The translations under genes and the position numbers were made by a program. Shown here piece after piece: positions 16,261 through 24,421 of a stretch of 40,335 bases of DNA. The notes under the pieces are model-generated. The model searched no databases. It was not told the DNA's origin and worked only from the letters and a program-made list of their open reading frames with translations. Numbering within the stretch: the stretch's first letter is position 1; each line of letters begins with the position of its first letter. Source of the stretch: Methylotenera_A sp031429035 (lineage in GTDB: Bacteria > Pseudomonadota > Gammaproteobacteria > Burkholderiales > Methylophilaceae). The stretch spans positions 1 through 40,335 of the forward strand of contig JANOYU010000059.1 in assembly GCA_031429035.1 (NCBI GenBank). The letters are read 5' to 3'.

Positions 16261-17194
16261 TTTCAGCATCCGCGTTTATTTCTATGGTCATGCTTAATAT
16301 TTTCATCACCAACTCATCAAAACTTAGGCCTGCAGCCTTGGCTGCCATTGGTACTAAGCTATGGTCTGTCATACCAGGGTTGGTGTTTAGCTCTAAGAAA
16401 AAGTGATTGCCGTCAGCATCCATTAAAAAATCGACGCGGCCCCAGCCTGTGCAACCAATCGCTTTAAAGGCTTGCAAGGCTTCAGCCTGAATTTGCGCTT
16501 CTTTTTCTGCAGTCAAGCCACATGGACACAAATATTCGGTATCGTCGCGCAGATATTTTGCGTCATAATCATAAAATTCATTTTTGGGTACTATTCTCAC
16601 AATCGGCAACGCGCTGTATTCATTCAAACCATTACCTAGAATACCCACCGTATATTCGCCGCCACCTACAAATTTTTCGGCAATCACCAAAGGATCTGCC
16701 TTGGCAGCCAATAGATATGCGGCTTGCAGGCCACCTTTTTGTTTAACTTTAGTAATACCAATGCTAGAACCTTCGTTTGCTGGTTTCACAAACAACGGTA
16801 AGCCAAGTTTTTGTTCAATCGCAGCAAAGTCGCTCTGTGCATTCACCACTGCAAAATCTGGCGTGGCAATGTTTAAAGCTTTCCACAGTAATTTGGTGCG
16901 CCATTTATCCATGCCCAAACTCGATGCCATGACGCCGCTGCCCGTATAAGGCACGCCCATCAAATCGAGCGCGCCTTGCATGGTGCCATCCTCGCCACCA
17001 CGGCCGTGCAGCGTATTAAATACGCGGTCAAACTGCGTCAATTCACTCAAATTTTTCTCGGCTGGGTCAACCGCATGCGCATCTACGCCTTGGCGCTTAA
17101 GTGCTGCCAACACAGCCGCACCGCTTTTTAACGACACTTCACGCTCGCCCGATGTGCCGCCCAATAACACAGCTACTTTTCCAAAATTTTTCAT
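16250..17194 (-). CDS. ddlB: D-alanine--D-alanine ligase
   Basis: Ddl joins two D-alanines with ATP for the peptidoglycan stem peptide. The 314-residue protein has the ATP-grasp fold: VAVLLGGTSGEREVSLKSG (8-26), NTLHGRGGEDGTMQGALDLM (about 60-79), PYTGSGVMASSLGMDKWRTK, KPANEGSSIGITKV (about 137-150) and the metal and substrate end FLELNTNPGMTDHSLVPMA. It is part of the dcw operon, between murB and ftsQ. A palindromic element (17216-17360) is inserted between murB and this gene. The codons for GLQAAYLLAAKA contain an exact ATGCGGCTTGCAG word on the plus strand. Confidence 0.96.
   Translation of the reverse strand: MKNFGKVAVLLGGTSGEREVSLKSGAAVLAALKRQGVDAHAVDPAEKNLSELTQFDRVFNTLHGRGGEDGTMQGALDLMGVPYTGSGVMASSLGMDKWRTKLLWKALNIATPDFAVVNAQSDFAAIEQKLGLPLFVKPANEGSSIGITKVKQKGGLQAAYLLAAKADPLVIAEKFVGGGEYTVGILGNGLNEYSALPIVRIVPKNEFYDYDAKYLRDDTEYLCPCGLTAEKEAQIQAEALQAFKAIGCTGWGRVDFLMDADGNHFFLELNTNPGMTDHSLVPMAAKAAGLSFDELVMKILSMTIEINADAENVG
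16694..16732. repeat. Palindromic-repeat copy inside ddlB
   Basis: GGCAGCCAATA (16703-16713), then ATGCGGCTTGCAG (16717-16729) and GCC, follow the arrangement of the intergenic copy at 5137. The left arm is degraded. It lies in a helix that is also present in other Ddl proteins, so it probably arose in place rather than by insertion. Confidence 0.5.
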
Positions 17195-17215
17195 AATACG
17201 ATTCCAAAACCATTT

Positions 17216-17360
17216 AAGAAGCTGCTACAAATTTGATATTTGGGCATTGATGCAAGGCGCACGGCACGCAGAAACCGGAATGTACTTTTGTGTACATGAG
17301 GATTGCGAGTACCGCGCAACACCGCAGCAAACCCAAAGATTAAGTTTGTAACGGCTTCTT
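17216..17360. mobile_element. MITE-like palindromic element between murB and ddlB
   Basis: AAGAAGCTGCTACAAATTT (17216-17234) and AAGTTTGTAACGGCTTCTT (17342-17360) are inverted ends with 16 of 19 positions paired. The similarity continues inward (ATTTGGG...CCCAAAGAT) up to a central hairpin TGTAC...GTACA (17281-17295), so nearly the whole 145 bases fold on themselves. There is no coding capacity. Similar long imperfect palindromes are common between genes in betaproteobacteria, from my recollection. It separates two co-oriented dcw genes; the last base is the first base of the murB stop codon (TTA on the plus strand). Confidence 0.7.
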
Positions 17361-18247
17361 TATTCATACTCGCCTATCACTTTCACTTCTTGCTGTAACA
17401 TTACACCTTGTTTTTCTAGTACTGTATCTTTCATATGTCGAATCAGCAGTTCAATATCTAATGCACTGCAATCGCCCACATTGACAATAAAATTAGCATG
17501 TTTGGGCGATACTTGCGCGCCGCCAATTTGGTAGCCTTTTAAGCCACTGGCTTCAATCAAACGCGCAGCAAAATCGCCATGCGGATTTCTAAAGGTAGAG
17601 CCTGCACTGGGCAAATTAAGTGGCTGACTGGCCAAGCGAGTCGCCAATAAATTTTTTATTTTTTTTAGTGATTCTGTCGCCTCACCTGCCTCTAACTTAA
17701 ACCAAGCGCCTAAAAACCATTCGTCTGGCGTCAGCATTTCTACATGCCGATAGCTAGGAATAAACTCAGACTGATTGCGCACATGCGTTTCACCTTGGCG
17801 GTTTATGGTAAGTACTTGGTGCACAATATTCCACGTTTCACTGCCATAACAGCCTGCGTTCATGGCCAGTGCACCACCCACTGTGCCAGGAATACCTGCC
17901 ATAAATTCGCCACCTTGTTTAAATTGGTTGGCGCTAAAACGGGCTAATTTTCCGCAAGTAACGCCTGCCTCAGCATAGATATATTGACCATCTGCACGAA
18001 TCTCATTTAAAGCTTGATGCATCACAATTACCGTGCCGCGCACGCCACCATCGCGCACCAATAAATTGCTACCTAAGCCAATAAAAAACACTGGCTCGGC
18101 TTTATCTAAAGTGCGCATAAATACTTGCAAATCGGCTAAATTTTCAGCCACAAACAGCCTATCTGCCTTGCCACCCACGCGCCAACTGGTGTAGCGTGCC
18201 AATGGCTCGTTACGTAATAATTGCGAGCTGGTAATGATTTGCGCCAT
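17360..18247 (-). CDS. murB: UDP-N-acetylenolpyruvoylglucosamine reductase
   Basis: MurB reduces the enolpyruvyl group on UDP-GlcNAc to make UDP-MurNAc, using FAD and NADPH. The protein has the FAD signature ARYTSWRVGGKADRLF (about 17-32), GLGSNLLVRDGGVRGTVIVM, then GIPGTVGGALAMNAGCYGSE, and the catalytic Ser in PSAGSTFRNPHGDF. The C-terminal LKGYQIGGAQVSPKHANFIVN is typical of the short type I-like reductase lacking the extra domain (about 295 residues). The start is ATG 18247, overlapping the murC stop by one base (TGATG). The stop touches the palindromic element downstream. Confidence 0.96.
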   Translation of the reverse strand: MAQIITSSQLLRNEPLARYTSWRVGGKADRLFVAENLADLQVFMRTLDKAEPVFFIGLGSNLLVRDGGVRGTVIVMHQALNEIRADGQYIYAEAGVTCGKLARFSANQFKQGGEFMAGIPGTVGGALAMNAGCYGSETWNIVHQVLTINRQGETHVRNQSEFIPSYRHVEMLTPDEWFLGAWFKLEAGEATESLKKIKNLLATRLASQPLNLPSAGSTFRNPHGDFAARLIEASGLKGYQIGGAQVSPKHANFIVNVGDCSALDIELLIRHMKDTVLEKQGVMLQQEVKVIGEYE

Positions 18248-19641
18248 CAACTTGCCAACTCCCTGGTTTTACTTGCCACTTGACCAATGCTGCCAGCACC
18301 CATCACAATTATCACGTCATTTGCTTGCACCACATTTAAAATGGCTTCAGGTAACTCATCAGTGGTTTCTACAAATTGCGGCTCTACCTTGCCAGCTACA
18401 CGAATGGCGCGAATTAAACTGCGCGTATCAGCTGCTACAATCGGTGCCTCACCTGCTGAATACACTTCGGTCAGCAGCACTGCATCTGCGCTGGAGAGCA
18501 CACGTACAAAATCCTCAAAGCAGTCTCTAGTTCTCGTATAGCGATGCGGCTGAAACGCCATCACCAAACGCCGATTGGGGAAGGCATCGCGCGCTGCGGC
18601 GATGACTGCTTGCATCTCAACAGGGTGATGGCCATAGTCATCGATTAGCGTGAATGTGCCGCCATTTTGAATGGCAATTTCGCCATAACGCTCAAACCTT
18701 CGGCCCACACCTTTAAACTCGGCCAAGGCTTTAATCATGTGTTTATCAGCCACACTCAGTTCGCTGGCAATGGCAATGGCCGCCAGTGCGTTCAGCACAT
18801 AATGGTTGCCTGGCAGGTTCAAGGTCACGTCAAAAGTTGTGGTTTTGCCGTTAACTCTAGAAACAGTAAAATGCATTTTGCCGTTATCTGCTTTTACGTT
18901 TGTCGCGCGAATGCGCGCATTTTCACTAAAGCCATAAGTCATTACTGGCTTAGTCACACGTGGCAAAATTTCGCGAATATTCGCGTCATCCACACACACT
19001 ACCGCCATACCCCAAAACGGTAGCTGCTGTAAAAATTCCACAAACGCACTTTTTAATTTGTCAAAGCTGTGTTCGTAAGTATCCATGTGGTCTTGATCGA
19101 TATTGGTCACCACCGCCATCACCGGTGTTAAATGCAAAAATGAAGCATCCGATTCATCGGCTTCTGCCACTATCCACTCACCTGTACCCAGCCGTGCATT
19201 AGCGCTGGCGGCTTCTAACTTGCCGCCGATGACAAAAGTGGGATCCATGCCCGCCTCGGCTAATATGCTGGCGATTAAGCTAGTCGTGGTCGTTTTGCCG
19301 TGCGTACCCGCCACTGCAATGCCTTGTCTAAAACGCATCAGCTCGGCCAACATTAACGCACGTGGAATCACGGGGATATTTTTGGCACGTGCTGCAATAA
19401 TCTCTGGGTTTTGCTCGTTTACCGCTGACGACACCACCACCACATCGGCCGCATTTAAATGCTCAGCAGCGTGCCCTTGATAAATTTTTGCGCCAAAATC
19501 TGCGAGTCTTTTTGTGGTCGCATTTTTGGCTAAATCTGAGCCTGAAACCTTAAAATCTAAGTTCAGCAACACTTCGGCAATGCCGCTCATGCCGGCGCCG
19601 CCGATGCCAATAAAATGTATGTTTTTTACTTTGTGTTTCAT
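18247..19641 (-). CDS. murC: UDP-N-acetylmuramate--L-alanine ligase
   Basis: MurC adds L-alanine to UDP-MurNAc with ATP, the first step of the peptide stem. The start at ATG 19641 gives MKHKVKNIHFIGIGGAGMSG, the conserved N-terminal UDP-binding fold; an upstream in-frame TTG (19674) would overlap murG and is less likely. The ATP loop GTHGKTTTT is near residue 112, EADESDASFLHL near 165, and YGHHPVEMQAVI further on, followed by FQPHRYTRTRDCFEDF of the C-terminal domain. The length is 464 residues, usual for the family. It lies between murG (11-base gap) and murB (1-base overlap). Confidence 0.97.
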   Translation of the reverse strand: MKHKVKNIHFIGIGGAGMSGIAEVLLNLDFKVSGSDLAKNATTKRLADFGAKIYQGHAAEHLNAADVVVVSSAVNEQNPEIIAARAKNIPVIPRALMLAELMRFRQGIAVAGTHGKTTTTSLIASILAEAGMDPTFVIGGKLEAASANARLGTGEWIVAEADESDASFLHLTPVMAVVTNIDQDHMDTYEHSFDKLKSAFVEFLQQLPFWGMAVVCVDDANIREILPRVTKPVMTYGFSENARIRATNVKADNGKMHFTVSRVNGKTTTFDVTLNLPGNHYVLNALAAIAIASELSVADKHMIKALAEFKGVGRRFERYGEIAIQNGGTFTLIDDYGHHPVEMQAVIAAARDAFPNRRLVMAFQPHRYTRTRDCFEDFVRVLSSADAVLLTEVYSAGEAPIVAADTRSLIRAIRVAGKVEPQFVETTDELPEAILNVVQANDVIIVMGAGSIGQVASKTRELAS

Positions 19642-19652
19642 ATTTGTTGGCG

Positions 19653-20744
19653 CTAGCGCGCCACCTCCATACAAATTTTTGCCACGCTTTGTGTGGCTTC
19701 TGGCTTAGCCAATTGTTTAGCTTTTATCGCCATCTCTAAGCACATTTCACGCGTTAAGCTTTGCAAAATCTCTGTCGCCTTTTGCACATTAAATTCACTT
19801 TGTTGAATCAACTTAGCCGCACCAGCATCGCTTAAATATTTAGCGTTATAAGTTTGATGGTCGTCCACCGCATGTGGAAACGGCACTAAAATACTCGCCA
19901 CGCCCACACACGCCAGCTCGGCCACTGTTAATGCACCTGCGCGACAAATCACGACATCTGCCCATGCATACATTTCTGCCATGTTGTTTATAAATGCCTT
20001 TGTTTCGGCTGCCCTGGAAGCCACATGATAGTTGGCTTGCAGGGCAGCGATATGTTTCTCTCCCGCTTGATGTATGACTTCAAATGTGTTTTCTGGCAAT
20101 TGTGCTAATGCTTTTGGTACTACATCATTTAACGCCTGCGCGCCCAAGCTGCCGCCAACCACCAACAAATTAAGCTTACCGTTGCGCGCGCTATATCTTT
20201 GCGCTGGCGCGGGCAATTGTGTAATATCGCTTCGCACAGGGTTGCCTACTAAGGCAGCTCTATCGCCAAAAGCACTTGGAAATGCTGCCAATGTTTCGTT
20301 GGCAAACAAACGTAAGGTTTTATTGGTTAGGCCCGCTATTGAGTTTTGCTCGTGAATCACCAGCGGTTTTCCTAGTATTTTGGCCATTAATCCACCAGGA
20401 AAAGCAGCAAAACCGCCCATACCCAGCACCACATTTGGTTGATGTTGGCGAATCGCTGCAAAACTTTGTTTAAAAGCGGTGGCTAATTTAATTGGCAGCA
20501 ATAACCAACCCAGCAAGCCTTTGCCACGCACACCGCGCATTGTCATCATGACGGTTTTATAATCTTTGCCAGCGATGAGTTTATTCTCCATGCCACCTTC
20601 GGTGCACAACCACACAATGTTCCAGCCATGCGCTTTCATATAATCGGCCACTGCCATCGCAGGGTATACATGGCCGCCCGTGCCACCCGCCATTACCATT
20701 AACGTGCCAGAGCCCATTTGCGTAATTGGCGATGAGAACATCAT
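19653..20744 (-). CDS. murG: UDP-N-acetylglucosamine--N-acetylmuramyl-(pentapeptide) pyrophosphoryl-undecaprenol transferase
   Basis: MurG adds GlcNAc to lipid I to make lipid II on the inner face of the membrane. The 363-residue GT-B enzyme has the first glycine loop VMAGGTGGHVYPAMAVAD (17-34), the second VLGMGGFAAFPGGLMAK, the donor-domain loop LLVVGGSLGAQALND and the UDP-GlcNAc-binding end DVVICRAGALTVAELACVG with VPFPHAVDDHQTYNA. It starts with ATG 20744 overlapping the ftsW stop by four bases (ATGA). Codons around 20008-20048 hold a near-perfect inverted pair GCTGCCCTGGAAGCC / GGCTTGCAGGGCAGC. Confidence 0.97.
   Translation of the reverse strand: MMFSSPITQMGSGTLMVMAGGTGGHVYPAMAVADYMKAHGWNIVWLCTEGGMENKLIAGKDYKTVMMTMRGVRGKGLLGWLLLPIKLATAFKQSFAAIRQHQPNVVLGMGGFAAFPGGLMAKILGKPLVIHEQNSIAGLTNKTLRLFANETLAAFPSAFGDRAALVGNPVRSDITQLPAPAQRYSARNGKLNLLVVGGSLGAQALNDVVPKALAQLPENTFEVIHQAGEKHIAALQANYHVASRAAETKAFINNMAEMYAWADVVICRAGALTVAELACVGVASILVPFPHAVDDHQTYNAKYLSDAGAAKLIQQSEFNVQKATEILQSLTREMCLEMAIKAKQLAKPEATQSVAKICMEVAR
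20008..20048. repeat. Inverted repeat inside murG with the GGCTTGCAG core
   Basis: GCTGCCCTGGAAGCCA (20008-20023) is the reverse complement, with one mismatch, of TGGCTTGCAGGGCAGC (20033-20048). It resembles the intergenic palindromes in arm sequence and spacing although it lies in coding sequence (for ALQANYHVASRAAE). Confidence 0.5.
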
Positions 20745-21907
20745 ACTGGCAAGCCTTTCTGCAGCCGGCGGTTTTCAAAATCAATGCGCAGCAATACCGC
20801 CATAGCAATACAATTTGCCAAAATGCCGCTGCCACCAAATGATAGTAATGGCAACGTGAGACCTTTAGTCGGTAATACGCCCATATTCACGCCAATATTA
20901 ATAATGCCTTGCACGCCCATCCACACCCCTAAACCTTGCGCTAACAGTGCTGCAAAATAACGCTCATTCGCAACCGCCTCTTTGCCAATGCCAAAGGCGC
21001 GAATGACTATCCACACAAATAAGCCTAGCACCGTCAGGACACCTACGAAACCCAGCTCTTCAGCGATTACCGCCAGTAAAAAGTCGGTATGTGCCTCTGG
21101 CAAATACAGCAATTTTTCTACACTGGCGCCCAAACCCACGCCAAACCATTCACCACGACCAAATGCGATAAGCGCGTGCGACAACTGATAACCTTTACCG
21201 TATGGGTCAGCCCACGGATCTAAAAAGCCAATCACCCGTTGCAAGCGATAGGGCGAATTCCAAATTAAAAAGTAAATAGCAAACGGCAGTGTGCCCAGTA
21301 GCGCTGCAAAAATTTTGGCATTAATGCCGCCCAACCACAAAATAGAAATGGCAATTGCCGCAACCACCGCAAACGCGCCAAAATCAGGCTCGCGCAGCAG
21401 CAAGAAGCCCACCAGCACCATCACCGCTACCATGGGTAAAAAGCCTTTTACAAAGCTATCCATTTGTGGCGCTTTTCGCACTGCGTAATCCGCCACGTAC
21501 ATGGCAGAAAATAACTTTACTAGTTCTGAAGGTTGCAAATTAATGACGAATAAAGATAGCCAGCGCTGGCTGCCGTTGACATTGCGGCCAACGCCAGGAA
21601 TAAGCACCAGCACCAATAAAAACAAGCCAAATAAAAATAAATAGGGTGCCATTTTTTGCCACCAAGCGATGGGGATTTGAAACGACATAAAGCCTGCAGT
21701 TAAACCCACACAAATAAATATGGCTTGGCGAATTAAATAGTAGGTACTTTGGTGGCCAACCGCTTTATCGGCCTCGGCAATGGCGATAGATGCGGAATAC
21801 ACCATAACCAGCCCTAAACCCAATAAAATAAAGGTAACCCACAACAGCATTTGGTCGTAACTTGGCGCATTCATGCGCTCGCGGCTTTGCATCACGGGGC
21901 TTAGCAT
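20741..21907 (-). CDS. ftsW: Peptidoglycan glycosyltransferase FtsW (SEDS family)
   Basis: FtsW polymerises lipid II into septal glycan strands together with FtsI. The protein of about 388 residues has some ten membrane segments and SEDS motifs: LGLGLVMVYSASIAIAE near the start, GVGRNVNGSQRWLSL, LQPSELVKLFSAMYVADYA, LREPDFGAFAVVA, the catalytic-loop region SHALIAFGRGEWFGVGLGAS, EAHTDFLLAVIAEELGFVG and LPTKGLTLPLLSFGGSG. The Shine-Dalgarno AAGGA (21915-21919) is 7 bases from ATG 21907 but only 1 base from ATG 21913, so 21907 is the better start. It lies between murD and murG. Confidence 0.96.
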   Translation of the reverse strand: MLSPVMQSRERMNAPSYDQMLLWVTFILLGLGLVMVYSASIAIAEADKAVGHQSTYYLIRQAIFICVGLTAGFMSFQIPIAWWQKMAPYLFLFGLFLLVLVLIPGVGRNVNGSQRWLSLFVINLQPSELVKLFSAMYVADYAVRKAPQMDSFVKGFLPMVAVMVLVGFLLLREPDFGAFAVVAAIAISILWLGGINAKIFAALLGTLPFAIYFLIWNSPYRLQRVIGFLDPWADPYGKGYQLSHALIAFGRGEWFGVGLGASVEKLLYLPEAHTDFLLAVIAEELGFVGVLTVLGLFVWIVIRAFGIGKEAVANERYFAALLAQGLGVWMGVQGIINIGVNMGVLPTKGLTLPLLSFGGSGILANCIAMAVLLRIDFENRRLQKGLPV

Positions 21908-21920
21908 CTGCATATCCTTA

Positions 21921-23321
21921 TCATGCGGCCACCTGCTTGGCTTTCAGCTGCTTTACTGCCGCCACAAATACTTCGGCACGGTGTACATAGTTTTTAAACA
22001 TATCAAAGCTGGCACAAGCGGGCGATAACAATACGGCATCGCCTGCTTTGGCCAGTTTTGCAGCAATGGTTACCGCCTCAGGTAAATCAGCTGCGTGATA
22101 CAGCGCTACATTGGTTTCTAGTAAAGCCTGTGCAATAATATTTGCATCACGGCCAATTAACACCACCGCACGGCTATTGGCTTGCACGGCAGGTGCCAGT
22201 GGCGAAAAATCTTGCTGTTTACCCTCGCCACCCGCTATTAGCACCACTTTTTGCGCTACTCCATGCTTTGTCATACCCGTAATAGCAGCGCAGGTGGCGC
22301 CGACATTGGTGCCTTTTGAGTCATCGTAATAATCAACATCATCAATGGTTGCCACCCACTCCACACGGTGTGGCAAGCCTTTAAAGCTTGTTAAAGCAAG
22401 GCTAATGGCCATTTTGTCGATGCCAATTGCATCACATAAAACCGCAGCCGCTAGCGCATTGGCCACGTTGTGCTTACCTGCAATTTTTAGCTCGCTTGTT
22501 CTGCAAATTTTGCGCTGACCACTGGCCAAATATTGTTCGTTTAGTTCATCATCTGCATAGTCAACTCGGCTATCAATTAAGCCAAAATCGGTTGGTCGCG
22601 GCGCTATATTTAATCCAAACGTCACCGTATTATTTTTAGCAAAAGAGGCAGAAATTGCATCATTACGATTTAATACCGCCACTTTGGCATGCGTTAATAT
22701 ACGCGCCTTGGCAGCAGCATAATCGGCAATCGTGTCATACCTATCCATATGGTCTTCGCACACATTTAACACAGTGGCCGCATCCAAAACTAAATGAGAT
22801 GTGGTTTCTAACTGAAAGCTTGAAAGCTCTAGCACGTAGACATCGGGCGTTGGCATGGCAAGCGCATCTAATACGGGCAGACCAATATTGCCTGCAATGA
22901 TGGTATTTAAACCTGCTTTTTGACAGATTTCACCCACCAAGCTTGTCACCGTAGTTTTGCCATTACTGCCTGTAATACCAATAACTTTGCTATGTAGCGG
23001 GCGATGTTGGGCAAACAATTCGACATCGCCCACCACTGGAATGCCCTTTTGAATGGCAGCCTGCACGGCAGGCTCGCTTAAAGCGACACCTGGGCTAATG
23101 ACAATGACCTCAGCCTGCAACAGCACTTTAGTTTTAAAGGTGCCTGTATACACCGCAACATAGGGCATTTGGCGTGATAAATCATCTAAATTTGGTGGGT
23201 TATCGCGCGAATCAGCCACTGACAAAATAGCGCCTTGACCTTGCAGCCAGCGCAATGCCGAGAGCCCTGTTTCACCAAGACCCAGCACTAACACACGTTT
23301 ATTTTGTAATAATAATTTCAT
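21921..23321 (-). CDS. murD: UDP-N-acetylmuramoylalanine--D-glutamate ligase
   Basis: MurD adds D-glutamate to UDP-MurNAc-L-alanine. The start ATG 23321 overlaps the mraY stop by four bases (ATGA) and gives MKLLLQNKRVLVLGLGETGL; a further upstream in-frame start would lie inside mraY and add 18 unrelated residues. The 466-residue protein has the ATP loop IGITGSNGKTTVTSLVG, LELSSFQLETT, NVCEDHMDRYD, the RVEWVATIDDVDYYDDSKGT segment of the central domain and the C-terminal SPACASFDMFKNYVHRAEVF. Activity is expected to be unchanged from the family. Confidence 0.97.
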   Translation of the reverse strand: MKLLLQNKRVLVLGLGETGLSALRWLQGQGAILSVADSRDNPPNLDDLSRQMPYVAVYTGTFKTKVLLQAEVIVISPGVALSEPAVQAAIQKGIPVVGDVELFAQHRPLHSKVIGITGSNGKTTVTSLVGEICQKAGLNTIIAGNIGLPVLDALAMPTPDVYVLELSSFQLETTSHLVLDAATVLNVCEDHMDRYDTIADYAAAKARILTHAKVAVLNRNDAISASFAKNNTVTFGLNIAPRPTDFGLIDSRVDYADDELNEQYLASGQRKICRTSELKIAGKHNVANALAAAVLCDAIGIDKMAISLALTSFKGLPHRVEWVATIDDVDYYDDSKGTNVGATCAAITGMTKHGVAQKVVLIAGGEGKQQDFSPLAPAVQANSRAVVLIGRDANIIAQALLETNVALYHAADLPEAVTIAAKLAKAGDAVLLSPACASFDMFKNYVHRAEVFVAAVKQLKAKQVAA

Positions 23322-24421
23322 CTTAATTTCAATGTCGCCAAGCCAATCAGCACCAACATCATGGTAATTATCCAAAACCGCACCACTACTTGTGTCTCTT
23401 TCCAGCCTTTTTGCTCGTAGTGATGGTGTAATGGCGCCATTAAAAATATGCGTTGGCCTACGCCTGTTTTGGCTTTGGTATATTTAAAGTACAGCACTTG
23501 CAATGCCACTGAAAATGTCTCGATGACAAATACGCCGCCCATAATAAACAGCACAATTTCTTGGCGAACGATGACTGCCACAACACCCAGCGCAGCGCCC
23601 AGCGCAAGCGCGCCGACGTCGCCCATAAATACCTCAGCAGGGTAGGCATTAAACCAGAGAAAACCCAAGCCAGCACCCGCCATAGCAGCGCAAAACACCA
23701 TCAGCTCACCCGCGCCCGCAACATAAGGAATACCCAAATATTTAGAGAAATATAAATGCCCCGCCATGTAAGCAAAAATAGCCAGTGCGCTGCCCACCAT
23801 TACGGTTGGCATAATCGCCAAACCATCTAAGCCATCGGTTAAATTAACGGCATTGCTGCTGCCCACAATCACCAAATACGTCAGCACGATAAAACCCACT
23901 GCGCCTAACGGCAGCACCAAGGTTTTAAAGAAAGGTACGATTAATGTGGTTTCGGCTGGACTACTAGAAGTTTGATATAAAAATATTGCCACGCCCAAAC
24001 CAATCACACTTTGCCAAAAATATTTGGCTTTTGCTGATAACCCTTTCGGATTTTTGTACACTACTTTGCGGTAATCATCGACCCAGCCAATCGCGCCAAA
24101 ACCCAGCGTAGTGGCCAATACCACCCAAATATATTTATTATGCAAATCGCCCCATAGCAAGGTAGCCACGGCAATTGCCACCAATATCAGTGCGCCGCCC
24201 ATTGTGGGTGTGCCGGCTTTTACCAAATGCGTTTGTGGACCGTCGTCGCGCACAGATTGACCAACTTTGTACTGCGTCAATTTGCGTATCATGGTGGGGC
24301 CCACCATAAACGAGATAATGAGCGCCGTGAGTGTTGCCAGCACTGCCCGCAGCGTGATGTAGTTAAATACATTGAAGCCACGAATATCGTGTGCTAAATA
24401 ACGCGCTAGTTCTAGTAACAT
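23318..24421 (-). CDS. mraY: Phospho-N-acetylmuramoyl-pentapeptide-transferase
   Basis: MraY moves phospho-MurNAc-pentapeptide from UDP to undecaprenyl phosphate, forming lipid I in the inner membrane. The 367-residue protein has about ten membrane helices and the conserved cytoplasmic loops: DDGPQTHLVKAGTPTMGGAL (about 61-80), IGWVDDYRKVVYKNPKGLSA with the catalytic Asp pair, SSNAVNLTDGLDGLAIMP and FLWFNAYPAEVFMGDVGALA, then FLMAPLHHHYEQKGWKETQV with the HHH motif. A clear Shine-Dalgarno (GAAGGA) lies in the end of murF, whose stop directly adjoins this start. Confidence 0.98.
   Translation of the reverse strand: MLLELARYLAHDIRGFNVFNYITLRAVLATLTALIISFMVGPTMIRKLTQYKVGQSVRDDGPQTHLVKAGTPTMGGALILVAIAVATLLWGDLHNKYIWVVLATTLGFGAIGWVDDYRKVVYKNPKGLSAKAKYFWQSVIGLGVAIFLYQTSSSPAETTLIVPFFKTLVLPLGAVGFIVLTYLVIVGSSNAVNLTDGLDGLAIMPTVMVGSALAIFAYMAGHLYFSKYLGIPYVAGAGELMVFCAAMAGAGLGFLWFNAYPAEVFMGDVGALALGAALGVVAVIVRQEIVLFIMGGVFVIETFSVALQVLYFKYTKAKTGVGQRIFLMAPLHHHYEQKGWKETQVVVRFWIITMMLVLIGLATLKLR

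Noticed and set aside
22170..22200. CTATTGGCTTGCACGGCAGG in murD as another copy of the palindromic repeat.
   Set aside because: It differs in the core (GGCTTGCAC) and lacks a second arm; the residues VQANSRAVVLIGRD fit the normal MurD sequence, so it is not counted.
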